This document shows positions 40,991-50,424 of a stretch of DNA of 64,000 nucleotides, one piece after another. Every line of letters begins with the position of its first letter. The first letter of the stretch is position 1. The position numbers and the translations under genes are program-made. The notes beneath the pieces were generated by a model, which saw only the letters and a program-made list of their open reading frames with translations, had not been told where the DNA came from and searched no databases. The stretch comes from Paracoccaceae bacterium (GTDB taxonomy: Bacteria > Pseudomonadota > Alphaproteobacteria > Rhodobacterales > Rhodobacteraceae). The stretch covers positions 380,501 through 444,500 of the forward strand of contig QWDA01000003.1 of the NCBI GenBank assembly GCA_003605175.1, read 5' to 3'.

Positions 40991-42562
40991 TCAGTGCGAC
41001 GCCTCCCCGGCCGGCAGGGCTGAAGTCCAGGGCGAGGGCTCGGCAAGCCCGGTGGAGCCCGAGAGCAGCGTCTCGGCCGCGGTATTGGCGGCGGTCATGG
41101 TGATGTCGGTGTTGATCCCGAACCAGACGCAGGCGAGTGCGGTGATCCAGATCGGCACCACCATGGTCAGCGGCGCCTCCGCCGCGTCCCGGGCCGGTTC
41201 GTGGAGATAGAGCGTCTCGACGAAGCGCCAGACATAGACCACGGCGAGCAGCGAGGAGAGCACGATCAGGAAGGCGACCGGCCACCAGCCCTTTTCGAAG
41301 GCGGCCTGGACGAGCACCCATTTCGAGATGAAGCCGGCGGTGCCCGGCACGCCGATCAGGCTCAGGCCCCCCACCACCATCGCGGCGGCGGTGAGCGGCA
41401 TCGCCCGGCCCATGCCGCGGATGCTGGCGTAGAACGAGCTGCCGGCCCGGAGCGTGAGCGCGCCGACGCCCATGAACAGGACGGCCTTGGTGATGCCGTG
41501 GTTGAAGAGATGCACCATGGTCGCGGCGAGGCCGGAGGCGTTCATCAGCGAAAGGCCGAGCAGCATGTAGCCGATCTGCGCGATCGAGGAATAGGCGAGC
41601 ATACGCTTCAGGTCGGTCTGGAAGATCGCGATGAAGGAGGCGGCGAACATCGCCAGGATCGCGAAGGGCAGGATGATGAGCTCGTAGGTGTAGTTCTCGA
41701 AGGCGAAACCCGGCGAGAACACCGAGAAGCTGAAGCGCAGGAGCACGTAGACGGCGACCTTGGTGGCCGTGGCGGCGAGGAAGGCCGTCACCGCCGAGGG
41801 CGCGTAGGTATAGGCGTTGGGCAGCCAGAGATGCAGCGGGTAGATCGCGATCTTGAGGCCCATGCCGACGACGATGAAGGCAAAGGCGGCCTGGATCGTG
41901 CGGTTGTCGGTCTGCGGCGCGATGCGATCGGCGAGATCGCCCATGTTGAGCGTGCCGGTCATCATGTAGAGCAGGCCGAGGCCGATCACGAAGAATGTCG
42001 CGCCGATCGTGCCCATCACGAGGTAGTCATAGGCCGCGGTCAGCGCACGGCGGTCGCGGTCGGCGCCGGCGGCGATGATCGCATAGGTCGAGAGCGAGGA
42101 AATCTCGAGGAAAACGAAGACGTTGAAGGCGTCGCCGGTGATCGTGACGCCAAGCAGGCCAGCGAAGCAGAGCAGGTAGCAGGTGTAGAACAGCGCCTGG
42201 TTCCGCTCGGCGATTTCGGCCTTCACGCTTTCATAGGCGAAGGGCAGGACCAAGGTAGAGACGCCGGAGATCAGGAACAGCAGGAAGGCGTTGACCGCGT
42301 CGATCCGGTACTCGATGCCCAGGGGCGGGGCCCAGCCGCCGATCTGGTAGGAGAGGAAGCCGCCGTCGATCACCTGGGCGAGCAGGAGGGCGGAGATCGC
42401 GAAGGCGGCGAGGCTCGCGAGGAAGGCGATCAGCCAGGCGACGCCACGTCCGGCGCCGACAACCATGACCAGGGGGGCGGCGAGGAACGGCACCACGAGC
42501 TGCAGGATCGGGAGCTGGTCGTGGAGCGTGAGCGCCACGTCATGTACGGATTCGGTTGCCAC
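40991..42562 (-). CDS. mnhD: Mrp antiporter subunit D
   Basis: A 523-residue MrpD/MnhD. Position directly after mnhC and segments FVFLEISSLSTYAIIAAGAD (Glu), GLKIAIYPLHLWLPNAYTYA (Lys), SAVTAFLAATATKVAVYVLL and HLFNHGITKAVLFMGVGALT fit the family. The start overlaps the mnhC stop by 1 bp. As the true MrpD it should contact the c-type NuoK-like subunit and carry proton flow in exchange for Na+ or K+. Confidence 0.9.
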   Translation of the reverse strand: MATESVHDVALTLHDQLPILQLVVPFLAAPLVMVVGAGRGVAWLIAFLASLAAFAISALLLAQVIDGGFLSYQIGGWAPPLGIEYRIDAVNAFLLFLISGVSTLVLPFAYESVKAEIAERNQALFYTCYLLCFAGLLGVTITGDAFNVFVFLEISSLSTYAIIAAGADRDRRALTAAYDYLVMGTIGATFFVIGLGLLYMMTGTLNMGDLADRIAPQTDNRTIQAAFAFIVVGMGLKIAIYPLHLWLPNAYTYAPSAVTAFLAATATKVAVYVLLRFSFSVFSPGFAFENYTYELIILPFAILAMFAASFIAIFQTDLKRMLAYSSIAQIGYMLLGLSLMNASGLAATMVHLFNHGITKAVLFMGVGALTLRAGSSFYASIRGMGRAMPLTAAAMVVGGLSLIGVPGTAGFISKWVLVQAAFEKGWWPVAFLIVLSSLLAVVYVWRFVETLYLHEPARDAAEAPLTMVVPIWITALACVWFGINTDITMTAANTAAETLLSGSTGLAEPSPWTSALPAGEASH

Positions 42563-42987
42563 TATGCCCGCCCGCCCATCGCCTGGCCGTGGATCCGGTT
42601 CTCCTCCGAGGCCATGTCCTGTTCGATCTCGAGAATCTCGTCTTCCTCGATGGTGCCGTATTCCTCGCGGATCCGTACCACGAGCGCGAGCCCGAGCGCG
42701 GTGGTGGCGATGCCGACGACGATGGCCGTCAGGATCAGCACATGCGGCAGCGGGTTGGTGTAGACCGTCGCCGGGTCGATCTTCATGTCGGTCGGAAAGA
42801 TCGGCGCGGTGCCGCCATGAACCTTGCCCATGGAGATGTAGAGCATGAAGACGGCGGTCTGGAACATGTTCAGCCCGACGATCTTCTTCACCAGGTTGCC
42901 CTTGGCGACGACGACATAGAGCCCGGTCATCATCAGAACGACGAAGAGCCAGTAGTTCACGTGTCCGACGAAGAAGGACCAGTCCAT
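42562..42987 (-). CDS. mnhC: Mrp antiporter subunit C (NuoK-like)
   Basis: A 141-residue NuoK-like protein. Three membrane helices (FFVGHVNYWLFVVLMMTGLY, LVKKIVGLNMFQTAVFMLYI, LPHVLILTAIVVGIATTALG) are visible and the Glu positions of NuoK are partly replaced, as in MrpC. The C-terminal tail of about 30 acidic residues (REEYGTIEEDEILEIEQDM) is cytoplasmic. It lies between mnhB and mnhD. Confidence 0.92.
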   Translation of the reverse strand: MDWSFFVGHVNYWLFVVLMMTGLYVVVAKGNLVKKIVGLNMFQTAVFMLYISMGKVHGGTAPIFPTDMKIDPATVYTNPLPHVLILTAIVVGIATTALGLALVVRIREEYGTIEEDEILEIEQDMASEENRIHGQAMGGRA

Positions 42988-42992
42988 GTTTG

Positions 42993-43433
42993 TTACCACT
43001 CCTCGTCCGAGATCGACGGCACGCGGCTCGTGAAGGCGTAGAAGATCGTCAGCATCACGCCGGTGACGGTGACGCCGACGCCGAGCTCGACCGCGAGGAT
43101 GCCCCAGTGCTGCCCGTGTGAGGGGTGGCCGGGCTGGAACGCGCCGTAGTCGAGGAAGGTGTAGCCGAACAGCATGGAGACGACGCCGGTGCCGCCGTAG
43201 ATCAGCACGCCGAGCGCCGCCAGCTTGTGGGCGACCCGGGCCGGCATGACCTTTTGCGCCATCTCGAGGTTGAAGACGACCGCATAGGCGATGAAGGCCA
43301 CGGCCATGATGACGCCGGCCTGGAAGCCGCCGCCCGGCGAGTAGTCGCCGTGGAACTGGACGTAGAACGCGAACAGCACGATCAGCCCGCAGAGGAGCTT
43401 GGTGACGACGCGGAGAACGATATGGTGCTGCAT
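42993..43433 (-). CDS. mnhB: Mrp antiporter subunit B
   Basis: A 146-residue four-helix membrane protein. The family motif YSPGGGFQAGVIMAVAFIAY (MnhB domain, P-G-G-G-F-Q-A-G) is complete and the ending YAFTSRVPSISDEEW is short. The start overlaps the DUF4040 gene stop (ATGA). Confidence 0.94.
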   Translation of the reverse strand: MQHHIVLRVVTKLLCGLIVLFAFYVQFHGDYSPGGGFQAGVIMAVAFIAYAVVFNLEMAQKVMPARVAHKLAALGVLIYGGTGVVSMLFGYTFLDYGAFQPGHPSHGQHWGILAVELGVGVTVTGVMLTIFYAFTSRVPSISDEEW

Positions 43434-44038
43434 CAGGTTTCGTCACTCCCGTCGCCGATGGCATCGTCGGTGCCCTTGGCGTTGCCGGTGGCGCCCTTTT
43501 CGGCTTCGGCGCGGGTGATGCGCCGGCCGGAGATCAGAAGCAGCACCGACATGCCGGCGGTGAACACCACGGCGGTCTCGCCCAGCGTGTCGAAGCCCCG
43601 GTAGCTGGCCAGGATCGCGGTGACGATGTTGGGCACGTCGATCTCGGCGGGAGAGCGGGCGATATAGTCGGGCGCCACATGCGTCATCGCCGGTGCGAGC
43701 GCGTCGCCGAAGGCGGGCATGTCGAGCGTGCCGTAGACCAAGACGGCGCCGGTGACGAGCACCACGAGCAGCGGGATCAGCGGCGAATGGCTGGAGGGCT
43801 TTTCGGACCGCGCGGTGAGTGCGAGCGTGCCGAGCATCAGCACGGTGGAGATGCCGGCGCCCACCGCGGCCTCGGTGAAGGCCACGTCGACGGCATCGAG
43901 CGTCACGAAGAGAAGCGCGGAGAGCAGGCTGAACACGCCCGAGAGCATGACCGTGGCGAAAAGGCTGTGAGTGCGCACCACGGCGAGCGCGGTCGTGACC
44001 AGCATGGTGAAGACGACGATGTCGATCAGCGTGTTCAT
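43433..44038 (-). CDS. DUF4040 / MrpA C-terminal-like subunit, detached
   Basis: A 201-residue protein corresponding to the C-terminal MbhD/MbhE-like (DUF4040) part of MrpA, encoded as a separate gene. The N-terminal segment (VVFTMLVTTALAVVRTHSLF) and AVDVAFTEAAVGAGISTVLM contain the conserved Glu of the MbhD domain. The second part (VPNIVTAILASYRGFDTLGE) is the MbhE-like helix. In classical MrpA this is fused behind a NuoL-like domain of about 500 residues; here that domain is absent from the polypeptide. It overlaps the start of mnhB. Confidence 0.87.
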   Translation of the reverse strand: MNTLIDIVVFTMLVTTALAVVRTHSLFATVMLSGVFSLLSALLFVTLDAVDVAFTEAAVGAGISTVLMLGTLALTARSEKPSSHSPLIPLLVVLVTGAVLVYGTLDMPAFGDALAPAMTHVAPDYIARSPAEIDVPNIVTAILASYRGFDTLGETAVVFTAGMSVLLLISGRRITRAEAEKGATGNAKGTDDAIGDGSDET

Positions 44039-44403
44039 GCGTTGGGCGCCTTTCCGGCTTTGGCGCGAAGTTCGGCATCGGTCTTGTCGGCCGTCAGACC
44101 CTCGCCCTCCTTCGGGCGCATCCCCGTGGCAAGTGCGGCGTTGGCCACGGCATGGGTCGCGGTCGGCCCGGTGATGAAGAGAAAGGCGCCGATGATCAGG
44201 AGCTTGACCGTCACCAGCGTCCAGCCCGCCTGGAGGCACATGCCGAGCACCAATAGGATCATGCCAGCGGAATCGGCGACCGACGCAGCGTGCAGCCGGC
44301 TCCAGAAATCCGGGAAGCGCACCACGCCCGCGGCGCCGATCACCACGAAGACGCCGCCGCCGACGATCAAGATCCAGCTCAGGGCGTCGATCAGAACGCT
44401 CAC
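44035..44403 (-). CDS. mnhG: Mrp antiporter subunit G
   Basis: A 122-residue protein with three membrane helices. The family motif GVVRFPDFWSRLHAASVADS (R-F-P-D-x-x-x-R-L-H-A) is complete. The C-terminal 25 residues are charged and probably cytoplasmic. The stop overlaps the next start (ATGA). Confidence 0.94.
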   Translation of the reverse strand: MSVLIDALSWILIVGGGVFVVIGAAGVVRFPDFWSRLHAASVADSAGMILLVLGMCLQAGWTLVTVKLLIIGAFLFITGPTATHAVANAALATGMRPKEGEGLTADKTDAELRAKAGKAPNA

Positions 44404-44696
44404 AGCCCAGTCTCCTCCCTGCGGGCGAGCGGCGACATGTCGCCGATCTTGCGGTAGCGGAAGAATTTCAGCACCGCGATGGTGCCGACGAAGTTGATCA
44501 GTGCGTAGAGCAGCGCGATGTCGAGGAAATCCGGCCGGTCGTTCAGGAAGCCGTGGATCCCGATGAACAGCACGGTGTGGGTGCCGAAGGCGTTCACGGC
44601 GAGCACCCGGTCGTAGAGGGTCGGGCCCCGGTAGAGCCGGACGAGCACCAGCACCATGGCGGCGAACAGGAGGATCATGGCTGCGGCGAACATCAT
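44400..44696 (-). CDS. mnhF: Mrp antiporter subunit F
   Basis: A 98-residue three-helix protein. The motif VRLYRGPTLYDRVLAVNAFG, followed by DFLDIALLYALINFVGTIAV, is the MrpF signature with the conserved Asp. It overlaps mnhE and mnhG by ATGA-type junctions. Confidence 0.94.
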   Translation of the reverse strand: MMFAAAMILLFAAMVLVLVRLYRGPTLYDRVLAVNAFGTHTVLFIGIHGFLNDRPDFLDIALLYALINFVGTIAVLKFFRYRKIGDMSPLARREETGL

Positions 44697-45172
44697 GCGG
44701 CGGGCGTTTCCGTTGCGGTGACGCGGGCGTCCATGTCTGCGAGGGCCGCGTGGTCGCCCTCGCTGAAGCTGAGGGCGTGGACGAGGAAATCCTCCTCCTC
44801 GACCTCGACGGTGATCGTGCCCGGGGTCAGGGTGATCGAGTTCGCGAAGATCATCTGCCCCACATCGGTGCGCTGGGTGTAGGGCGCGCGGAACAGGTGC
44901 TGGCGGATCTCCATCTTCGGCGAGAGGATCACCTTGGTGACCGCCCAGTTGGCCTTGGCGATTTCGACGAGGAGCCAGCCCAGGTAGCGGATCGCGGCGA
45001 CGGGCCTTAGCGCGAGGTCGGTCCGCATGCCGTCCACGGCATCGGTGCGGCGGGCGACCCAGACGGCGATCAGCACGGATACGGCACCGAAGCCGATGAC
45101 GAGCGGCTTGTAGATCCCTGACATGAGAAGCCAGAGCGCGGCCATTCCGATCGCGGCGCCGAGTGTTCGCAC
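44693..45172 (-). CDS. mnhE: Mrp antiporter subunit E
   Basis: A 159-residue first gene of the operon, starting with GTG. Two membrane helices near the N-terminus (MAALWLLMSGIYKPLVIGFG region) are followed by a cytoplasmic domain with LRPVAAIRYLGWLLVEIAKA and FANSITLTPGTITVEVEEED, which is the strongest MnhE motif. The MrpE subunit supports assembly of the seven-part antiporter. Upstream, AT-rich DNA (45230-45300) separates the operon from a permease gene; a promoter is likely there but I could not place it securely. Confidence 0.9.
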   Translation of the reverse strand: MRTLGAAIGMAALWLLMSGIYKPLVIGFGAVSVLIAVWVARRTDAVDGMRTDLALRPVAAIRYLGWLLVEIAKANWAVTKVILSPKMEIRQHLFRAPYTQRTDVGQMIFANSITLTPGTITVEVEEEDFLVHALSFSEGDHAALADMDARVTATETPAA

Positions 45173-45330
45173 GGGCCTTGGTACCCCCCCAGTTCAGGCC
45201 CGGTTTTCCGGTGCCTCCTCACTCCGTCCAAAAATGTTTAAGTCAAGGATCTTCAAAGCACAACCCAGCCGCTGCAGAATCTGGTATGCCACATACCTGC
45301 AAGCGAATTCTCGCACGGGCGGGCGCATTT

Positions 45331-46374
45331 TCAGGCGGCGGCGATCGCGCTCCAGGCGAATCCCGCGAGCGCCGCGCCGGTGAGCGCGAAGCCGAGATAG
45401 GCGGCGAAGACACGCGGTTTGACCAGGGCCCAGACCGCGATGGCCGCGGGGATGCAGCTCACCCCGCCGGCGATCACGAAGGCCATGGCGGCGCCCTGGC
45501 TCATGCCCTGTTCGAGGAGGCCGGAGACAAGCGGTACCGCCGCGTAGCCGTTCAGATAGGCGGGCGCACCGACGAGGCTCGCGAGCAGGATCGGGCCCGG
45601 ACCTGTGCCTCCGGCGAGCGCGGCGATGCTTTCGGCCGGCACGTAGCGCAGCATCAGCATCTCGATCAGGTAGGCGAGCGTCAGCCACTTGCCGAGGAAA
45701 AGGAGGTTCTCGAGCGCGGCGTCGCGGAAGATCCGGCGCCGGGCGGGATCGGCCCAGAATCGCCATTGCGGGCGGTCGGAAACGGGTCTTGCGCTGCCGC
45801 CGCAGCAGGAGCCACAGCTCCGGGCCGGCGCGGCGCGGAGCGGGTCGGCGAAGACCGGCGAGGTGCGGAACGCGCGGGTCACAAATCCGCCGCCGAGGCC
45901 GAGCGCGATGGCGGCGCCGGTCTTGGCCAGCGCGAAGCCGGTGCCGAGCGTGCCCGCGGTGATCGCGAACATCGCCGGGTCCATCAGCGGCGAGGCGAGC
46001 CAGAAGGCCATCACCGCCGAGAGCGGCGTGCCGGCGGCGAGAAGGGCGGCGATGAAGGGGATCACCTCGCAGGAGCAGAAGGGCGAGAGCCCGCCGGCCA
46101 GCGCGGCCAGCACGATCATCCGGCTTTCGCGGCCCTGGAAGGCTTTCGCGAGGAGTGCTTCGGAGCCGGTCGCCTTGAGAACGCCGATCACGGCAACGGC
46201 GAAGAGGATGAAGGGCGCGGTATGGGCGAGCGCCGCGAGCGCGCCGGTAACGGTCGGTAGCGTGGCCGGCCGGTCGAGGATGAGGAGCGCGAAGAGGATC
46301 AGCACCACGAGGGCCCAGGCCTTGTCGAGGCGCGACCGGAGCGTTGTGGAGCCGGGCGTGGCGATGTCAGCCAT
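45331..46374 (-). CDS. Permease of the YraQ/ArsP (SO_0444) family
   Basis: A 347-residue multi-pass permease. The family signature is FCSCEVIPFIAALLAAGTPL in one half and LVGAPAYLNGYAAVPLVSGL in the other. A cysteine-rich loop lies in the middle (RSCGSCCGG), consistent with metal or metalloid binding. Its start overlaps the ArsR gene stop by 8 bp, so expression is coupled to a metal-type regulator. Relatives export arsenicals or other metal/oxyanion ligands; the substrate here is unknown. Confidence 0.85.
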   Translation of the reverse strand: MADIATPGSTTLRSRLDKAWALVVLILFALLILDRPATLPTVTGALAALAHTAPFILFAVAVIGVLKATGSEALLAKAFQGRESRMIVLAALAGGLSPFCSCEVIPFIAALLAAGTPLSAVMAFWLASPLMDPAMFAITAGTLGTGFALAKTGAAIALGLGGGFVTRAFRTSPVFADPLRAAPARSCGSCCGGSARPVSDRPQWRFWADPARRRIFRDAALENLLFLGKWLTLAYLIEMLMLRYVPAESIAALAGGTGPGPILLASLVGAPAYLNGYAAVPLVSGLLEQGMSQGAAMAFVIAGGVSCIPAAIAVWALVKPRVFAAYLGFALTGAALAGFAWSAIAAA

Positions 46375-46717
46375 GGGCGTTGGCCTTGTTCGAGGGGCTG
46401 TCGGCACAGCACTCGGAGAGGAGGAAGTCGGACAGGGACCGCATCCTGTCATAGGCGGCGCCGATGCAGATGATCTTGCGGCCCTGCCGGGTCTGGTTGA
46501 CGAGCCCGGCCTGGGCGAGGATCCGCAAATGGTGGGTGAGCGTCGAGCCGGTGACGCCGGAGCGGGCGCCAAGCTCGCCGATGGCGAGCCCCTCCGGGCC
46601 GGCGCGGACGAGGGCACGGAGCACGGCGAGCCGCTGCTCGGAGCCGAGCGCGGCGAAGGTCGAGGCGGCCTCGTGGACCGGGAGCGGGTCGGTGCGGATG
46701 TGAGTCGGTGCGGTCAT
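46367..46717 (-). CDS. ArsR-family regulator with C-terminal cysteine pair
   Basis: A 116-residue ArsR/SmtB repressor: AASTFAALGSEQRLAVLRAL, IGELGARSGVTGSTLTHHLR, ILAQAGLVNQTRQGRKIICI. C-terminal residues LSECCADSP bear adjacent cysteines that, with Cys in KIICIG, could be a metalloid sensor site different from the classic ELCVCD box. A 9-bp inverted repeat lies just upstream over the promoter. It controls itself and the permease 45331-46374. Confidence 0.88.
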   Translation of the reverse strand: MTAPTHIRTDPLPVHEAASTFAALGSEQRLAVLRALVRAGPEGLAIGELGARSGVTGSTLTHHLRILAQAGLVNQTRQGRKIICIGAAYDRMRSLSDFLLSECCADSPSNKANAHG

Positions 46718-46721
46718 GATG

Positions 46722-46749
46722 CGATATTTCTACGAACATGGAAATATCG
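46722..46749. promoter_or_regulatory. ArsR operator overlapping promoter
   Basis: CGATATTTC and GAAATATCG form perfect 9-bp arms with a 10-bp spacer. On the minus strand a promoter TTGCGT (46755-46750), 17-bp spacer, TAGAAA (46732-46727) overlaps it, so a bound repressor would cover both hexamers. The predicted transcription start is only a few bases before the arsR ATG. Confidence 0.85.
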
Positions 46750-46762
46750 ACGCAAGAGGCGG

Positions 46763-46783
46763 GAAGTCTTGAAACAAGACTTC
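46763..46783. repeat. Perfect 9-bp inverted repeat with 3-bp loop
   Basis: GAAGTCTTG-AAA-CAAGACTTC, 14 bp upstream of the ArsR operator in the divergent region towards the UDG gene. It could be a second regulator site or an RNA hairpin. Confidence 0.85.
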
Positions 46784-46934
46784 TGCGCGCCTCGGCCGGT
46801 CACGGGCGCCCGCCGCCCGCAGGGTCGCGGCAGCGATCCCGGAGGGCCAGAAGGAATGCGCCGCAGGCGCGCCTTTGGATCACGCCGCCTTCCCGGCGAT
46901 TGCGTCCGCCGGCAAGCGGGCTAGGGTGCGCGCC

Positions 46935-47525
46935 ATGAGATTGCAAGACGAGATCGCCGGCTGCCGGCTCTGTGCCGCGCGTTTCGCGGAAACCGCCACG
47001 GGCCATGCCCCGCGCCCGGTGGTCTGGTTTCGCGCGGGTGCGCCGATCCTCGTGGCCGGGCAGGCGCCGGGGCTCCGGGTGCACGAGGCCGGGCGGCCGT
47101 TCTGCGATCCCTCGGGCGACCGGTTGCGTGACTGGATGGGGATCGGGCCCGAGACCTTCTACGACCGCGCGCGCGTCGCCGTCGTGCCGATGGCGTTCTG
47201 CTTTCCGGGCTACGACGCGAAGGGCAGCGACCTGCCGCCGCCGAAGCTCTGCGCCGAGACCTGGCACGCCCGGGTCATGGCAGCCCTGGGCGCGGTGCGG
47301 CTGACGCTTCTCGTGGGCGGCCATGCGCATCGCTGGCACCTGGGCGCCGCCGCGGTGGCGGGCGGGGTGACGGCGACGGTGGCGCGCTGGCGGGACCATG
47401 CGCCGTCGGTCTTCGTGCTGCCGCATCCGTCCTGGCGGAACACCGGCTGGCTCAAGCGCAATCCCTGGTTCGGCGAGGAGGTGCTTCCGGCCTTGCGGGC
47501 GCGGGTGGCGGAGGTGTTGGGATGA
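46935..47525 (+). CDS. Uracil-DNA glycosylase family protein
   Basis: A 196-residue UDG-superfamily protein. The first motif is VAGQAPGLRVHEAGRPFCDP, where the family usually has G-E/Q-A-P-G, and the C-terminal segment is VFVLPHPSWRNTGWLKRNPW, with the expected His in HPS. The four cysteines near the N-terminus and at LPPPKLCAETWH are compatible with an FeS-type UDG only in part. Role may be base-excision repair. The stop overlaps the SseB gene (ATGA). Confidence 0.82.
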   Translation: MRLQDEIAGCRLCAARFAETATGHAPRPVVWFRAGAPILVAGQAPGLRVHEAGRPFCDPSGDRLRDWMGIGPETFYDRARVAVVPMAFCFPGYDAKGSDLPPPKLCAETWHARVMAALGAVRLTLLVGGHAHRWHLGAAAVAGGVTATVARWRDHAPSVFVLPHPSWRNTGWLKRNPWFGEEVLPALRARVAEVLG

Positions 47526-48298
47526 GCGGTACGGTGCTGGACCGCGCCCATGCCGCGATGGCGGCGGCGCCGGAGGACGCGGCCCTGCGGCTCCGCTTCT
47601 ACGAGCGGCTGGCCGATGCCGAGCTCTTCGTGCTGCTCGAGGGCGCCGCGGCGAAGGGGAAGTTCAGGCCGCAGGTGTTTCCGCTCGAGGAGGGGCCGGT
47701 CGTGCTGGCCTTCGACCGGGAGGAGCGGCTCGCGGCCTTTGCCGAGGGCGCGGTGGACCAAGCCGAGATGACCGGTCGGCTGCTGGCGCCGATGCTGGCC
47801 GAGGCGCGGCTGGGGCTCGGGCTCAACCTGGGCGTGGCGCCCTCGGAGATCCTGCTGCCGGCGGAGGCGATGGCCTGGCTGGCCGGTCTTCTTTCCGCCC
47901 GGCCGAAGCGCCGCGAGGAGGTGCCCGAGGCGCTCCACCCGCCCGGCGGCGCGTCCGAGGCGCTGCTCGCGGCGCTCGACGCGAAGCTGCCGGGGCTGGC
48001 CGGGCTCGCCGAGCACGTGCTCCTGGCCGAGGCCGCTTATCCGGGCGGGCAAAGGGGCCTCCTCCTCGCCTTCGCGGGCGCCCGTCCCGGGGCCGAGGAG
48101 GCGCTGGCGCGCACGGTGGGCGAGGCCCTGATCTTTTCCGGCCTCGACGAGGGCGCGCTCGACGTGGTGTTCCCCGCTTCGGGCCTTCTGGAGAGGTTCG
48201 CCCGGGTGGGGCTGCGCTTCGACATCCCCGCGCCGCCACGCCCCGTCCGGCCGGTGCCGCCGGGATCCGATCCCGGCGCGCCACCCCGGCTGCGCTGA
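47522..48298 (+). CDS. SseB family protein
   Basis: A 258-residue protein with an N-terminal SseB domain: LRLRFYERLADAELFVLLEG, KFRPQVFPLEEGPVVLAFDR and LLGLGLNLGV-type repeats (LGLGLNLGVAPSEILLPAEA). The second half (EHVLLAEAAYPGGQRGLLLA) may be a related duplicate. Function of SseB proteins outside enterobacteria is not known. It is coupled to the UDG gene. Confidence 0.8.
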   Translation: MSGTVLDRAHAAMAAAPEDAALRLRFYERLADAELFVLLEGAAAKGKFRPQVFPLEEGPVVLAFDREERLAAFAEGAVDQAEMTGRLLAPMLAEARLGLGLNLGVAPSEILLPAEAMAWLAGLLSARPKRREEVPEALHPPGGASEALLAALDAKLPGLAGLAEHVLLAEAAYPGGQRGLLLAFAGARPGAEEALARTVGEALIFSGLDEGALDVVFPASGLLERFARVGLRFDIPAPPRPVRPVPPGSDPGAPPRLR

Positions 48299-48362
48299 TG
48301 GCGGACCCGTGCAAGGCGGCTACAATCGGCACTGTTCCGCAGGATTGCACCTTTCGCGTTAA

Positions 48363-49484
<1,122 letters not shown>

Positions 49485-49518
49485 GCCGGGGGCGAGGGCA
49501 CCGAGCTGAGGACGGCCT

Positions 49519-50424
49519 GTGGCGCGAGACCGAGGCACGAACGACCAGTACAGAACGCCGATCCGCCGCCTGCTCGTCGGCGGGCTGGTGTTTCTGCTGT
49601 TCGCGCTGTTCCTGCTCTGGCGGATCGACTCGCCGCGCGCCGAGCGGTTCCGGGCGATGCTGGTCGACAAGTTCGTGCCCTCGATGGACTGGGCGCTGGT
49701 GCCGGTCTCGAAGGTCGCGGACATGGTCGAGGGGTTCGAGAGCTATTCGCGCATCTATGAGCAGAACCAGCAGCTCCGGCGCGAGCTCCAGCAGATGCGG
49801 GCCTGGCGTGAGGCGGCGCTGCAGCTCGAGCAGGAGAACGCCAAGCTCCTCGATCTGAACAAGGTGCGGCTCGATCCGGCGCTGACCTATGTGACCGGGG
49901 TCGTGCTGGCCGATTCGGGGTCGCCGTTCCGGCAATCGGTGCTTCTGAACGTGGGCTTGCGCGACGGCATCCATGACGGCTGGGCCACCACCGACGGGCT
50001 GGGGATCGTGGGGCGAATCTCGGGCGTGGGCGACACCACCTCGCGGGTGATCCTGCTCACCGATCCGGGCAGCCGGATCCCGGTGACGATCCAGCCTTCG
50101 GGGCAGAGGGGCATTCTCGCGGGCGACAACTCGCCCCTGCCGCCAGTGGATTTCATCGAGGATCTCGACATGGTGCGCCCGGGCGACCGGGTGGTCTCGT
50201 CGGGCGATGGCGGTGTGTTTCCGGCGGGGCTCCTGGTGGGGCAGCTGGTCGAGGGCACCGACCACCGGCTACGGGTACGGCTTTCGGCGGATTACGAGCG
50301 GCTCGAGTTCCTGCGCGTGCTGCGCTCGGCGCCGGCCGAGTCGGTGCACGAGCCGGGCGGGCTGATCGGGCCGGCGCCGCCGGGCGAGGACGCCATGGCC
50401 GCGGGGGAGGCCGGCGATGGTTGA
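49519..50424 (+). CDS. mreC: Rod shape-determining protein MreC
   Basis: A 301-residue bitopic membrane protein: N-terminal helix (RLLVGGLVFLLFALFLLWRI), periplasmic coiled coil (YEQNQQLRRELQQMRAWREA), then the two beta domains with TGVVLADSGSPFRQSVLLNV, GRISGVGDTTSRVILLTDPG and GDRVVSSGDGGVFPAGLLVG. GTG start at 49519. It links MreB to PBP2 and overlaps mreD by 8 bp. Confidence 0.95.
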   Translation: MARDRGTNDQYRTPIRRLLVGGLVFLLFALFLLWRIDSPRAERFRAMLVDKFVPSMDWALVPVSKVADMVEGFESYSRIYEQNQQLRRELQQMRAWREAALQLEQENAKLLDLNKVRLDPALTYVTGVVLADSGSPFRQSVLLNVGLRDGIHDGWATTDGLGIVGRISGVGDTTSRVILLTDPGSRIPVTIQPSGQRGILAGDNSPLPPVDFIEDLDMVRPGDRVVSSGDGGVFPAGLLVGQLVEGTDHRLRVRLSADYERLEFLRVLRSAPAESVHEPGGLIGPAPPGEDAMAAGEAGDG

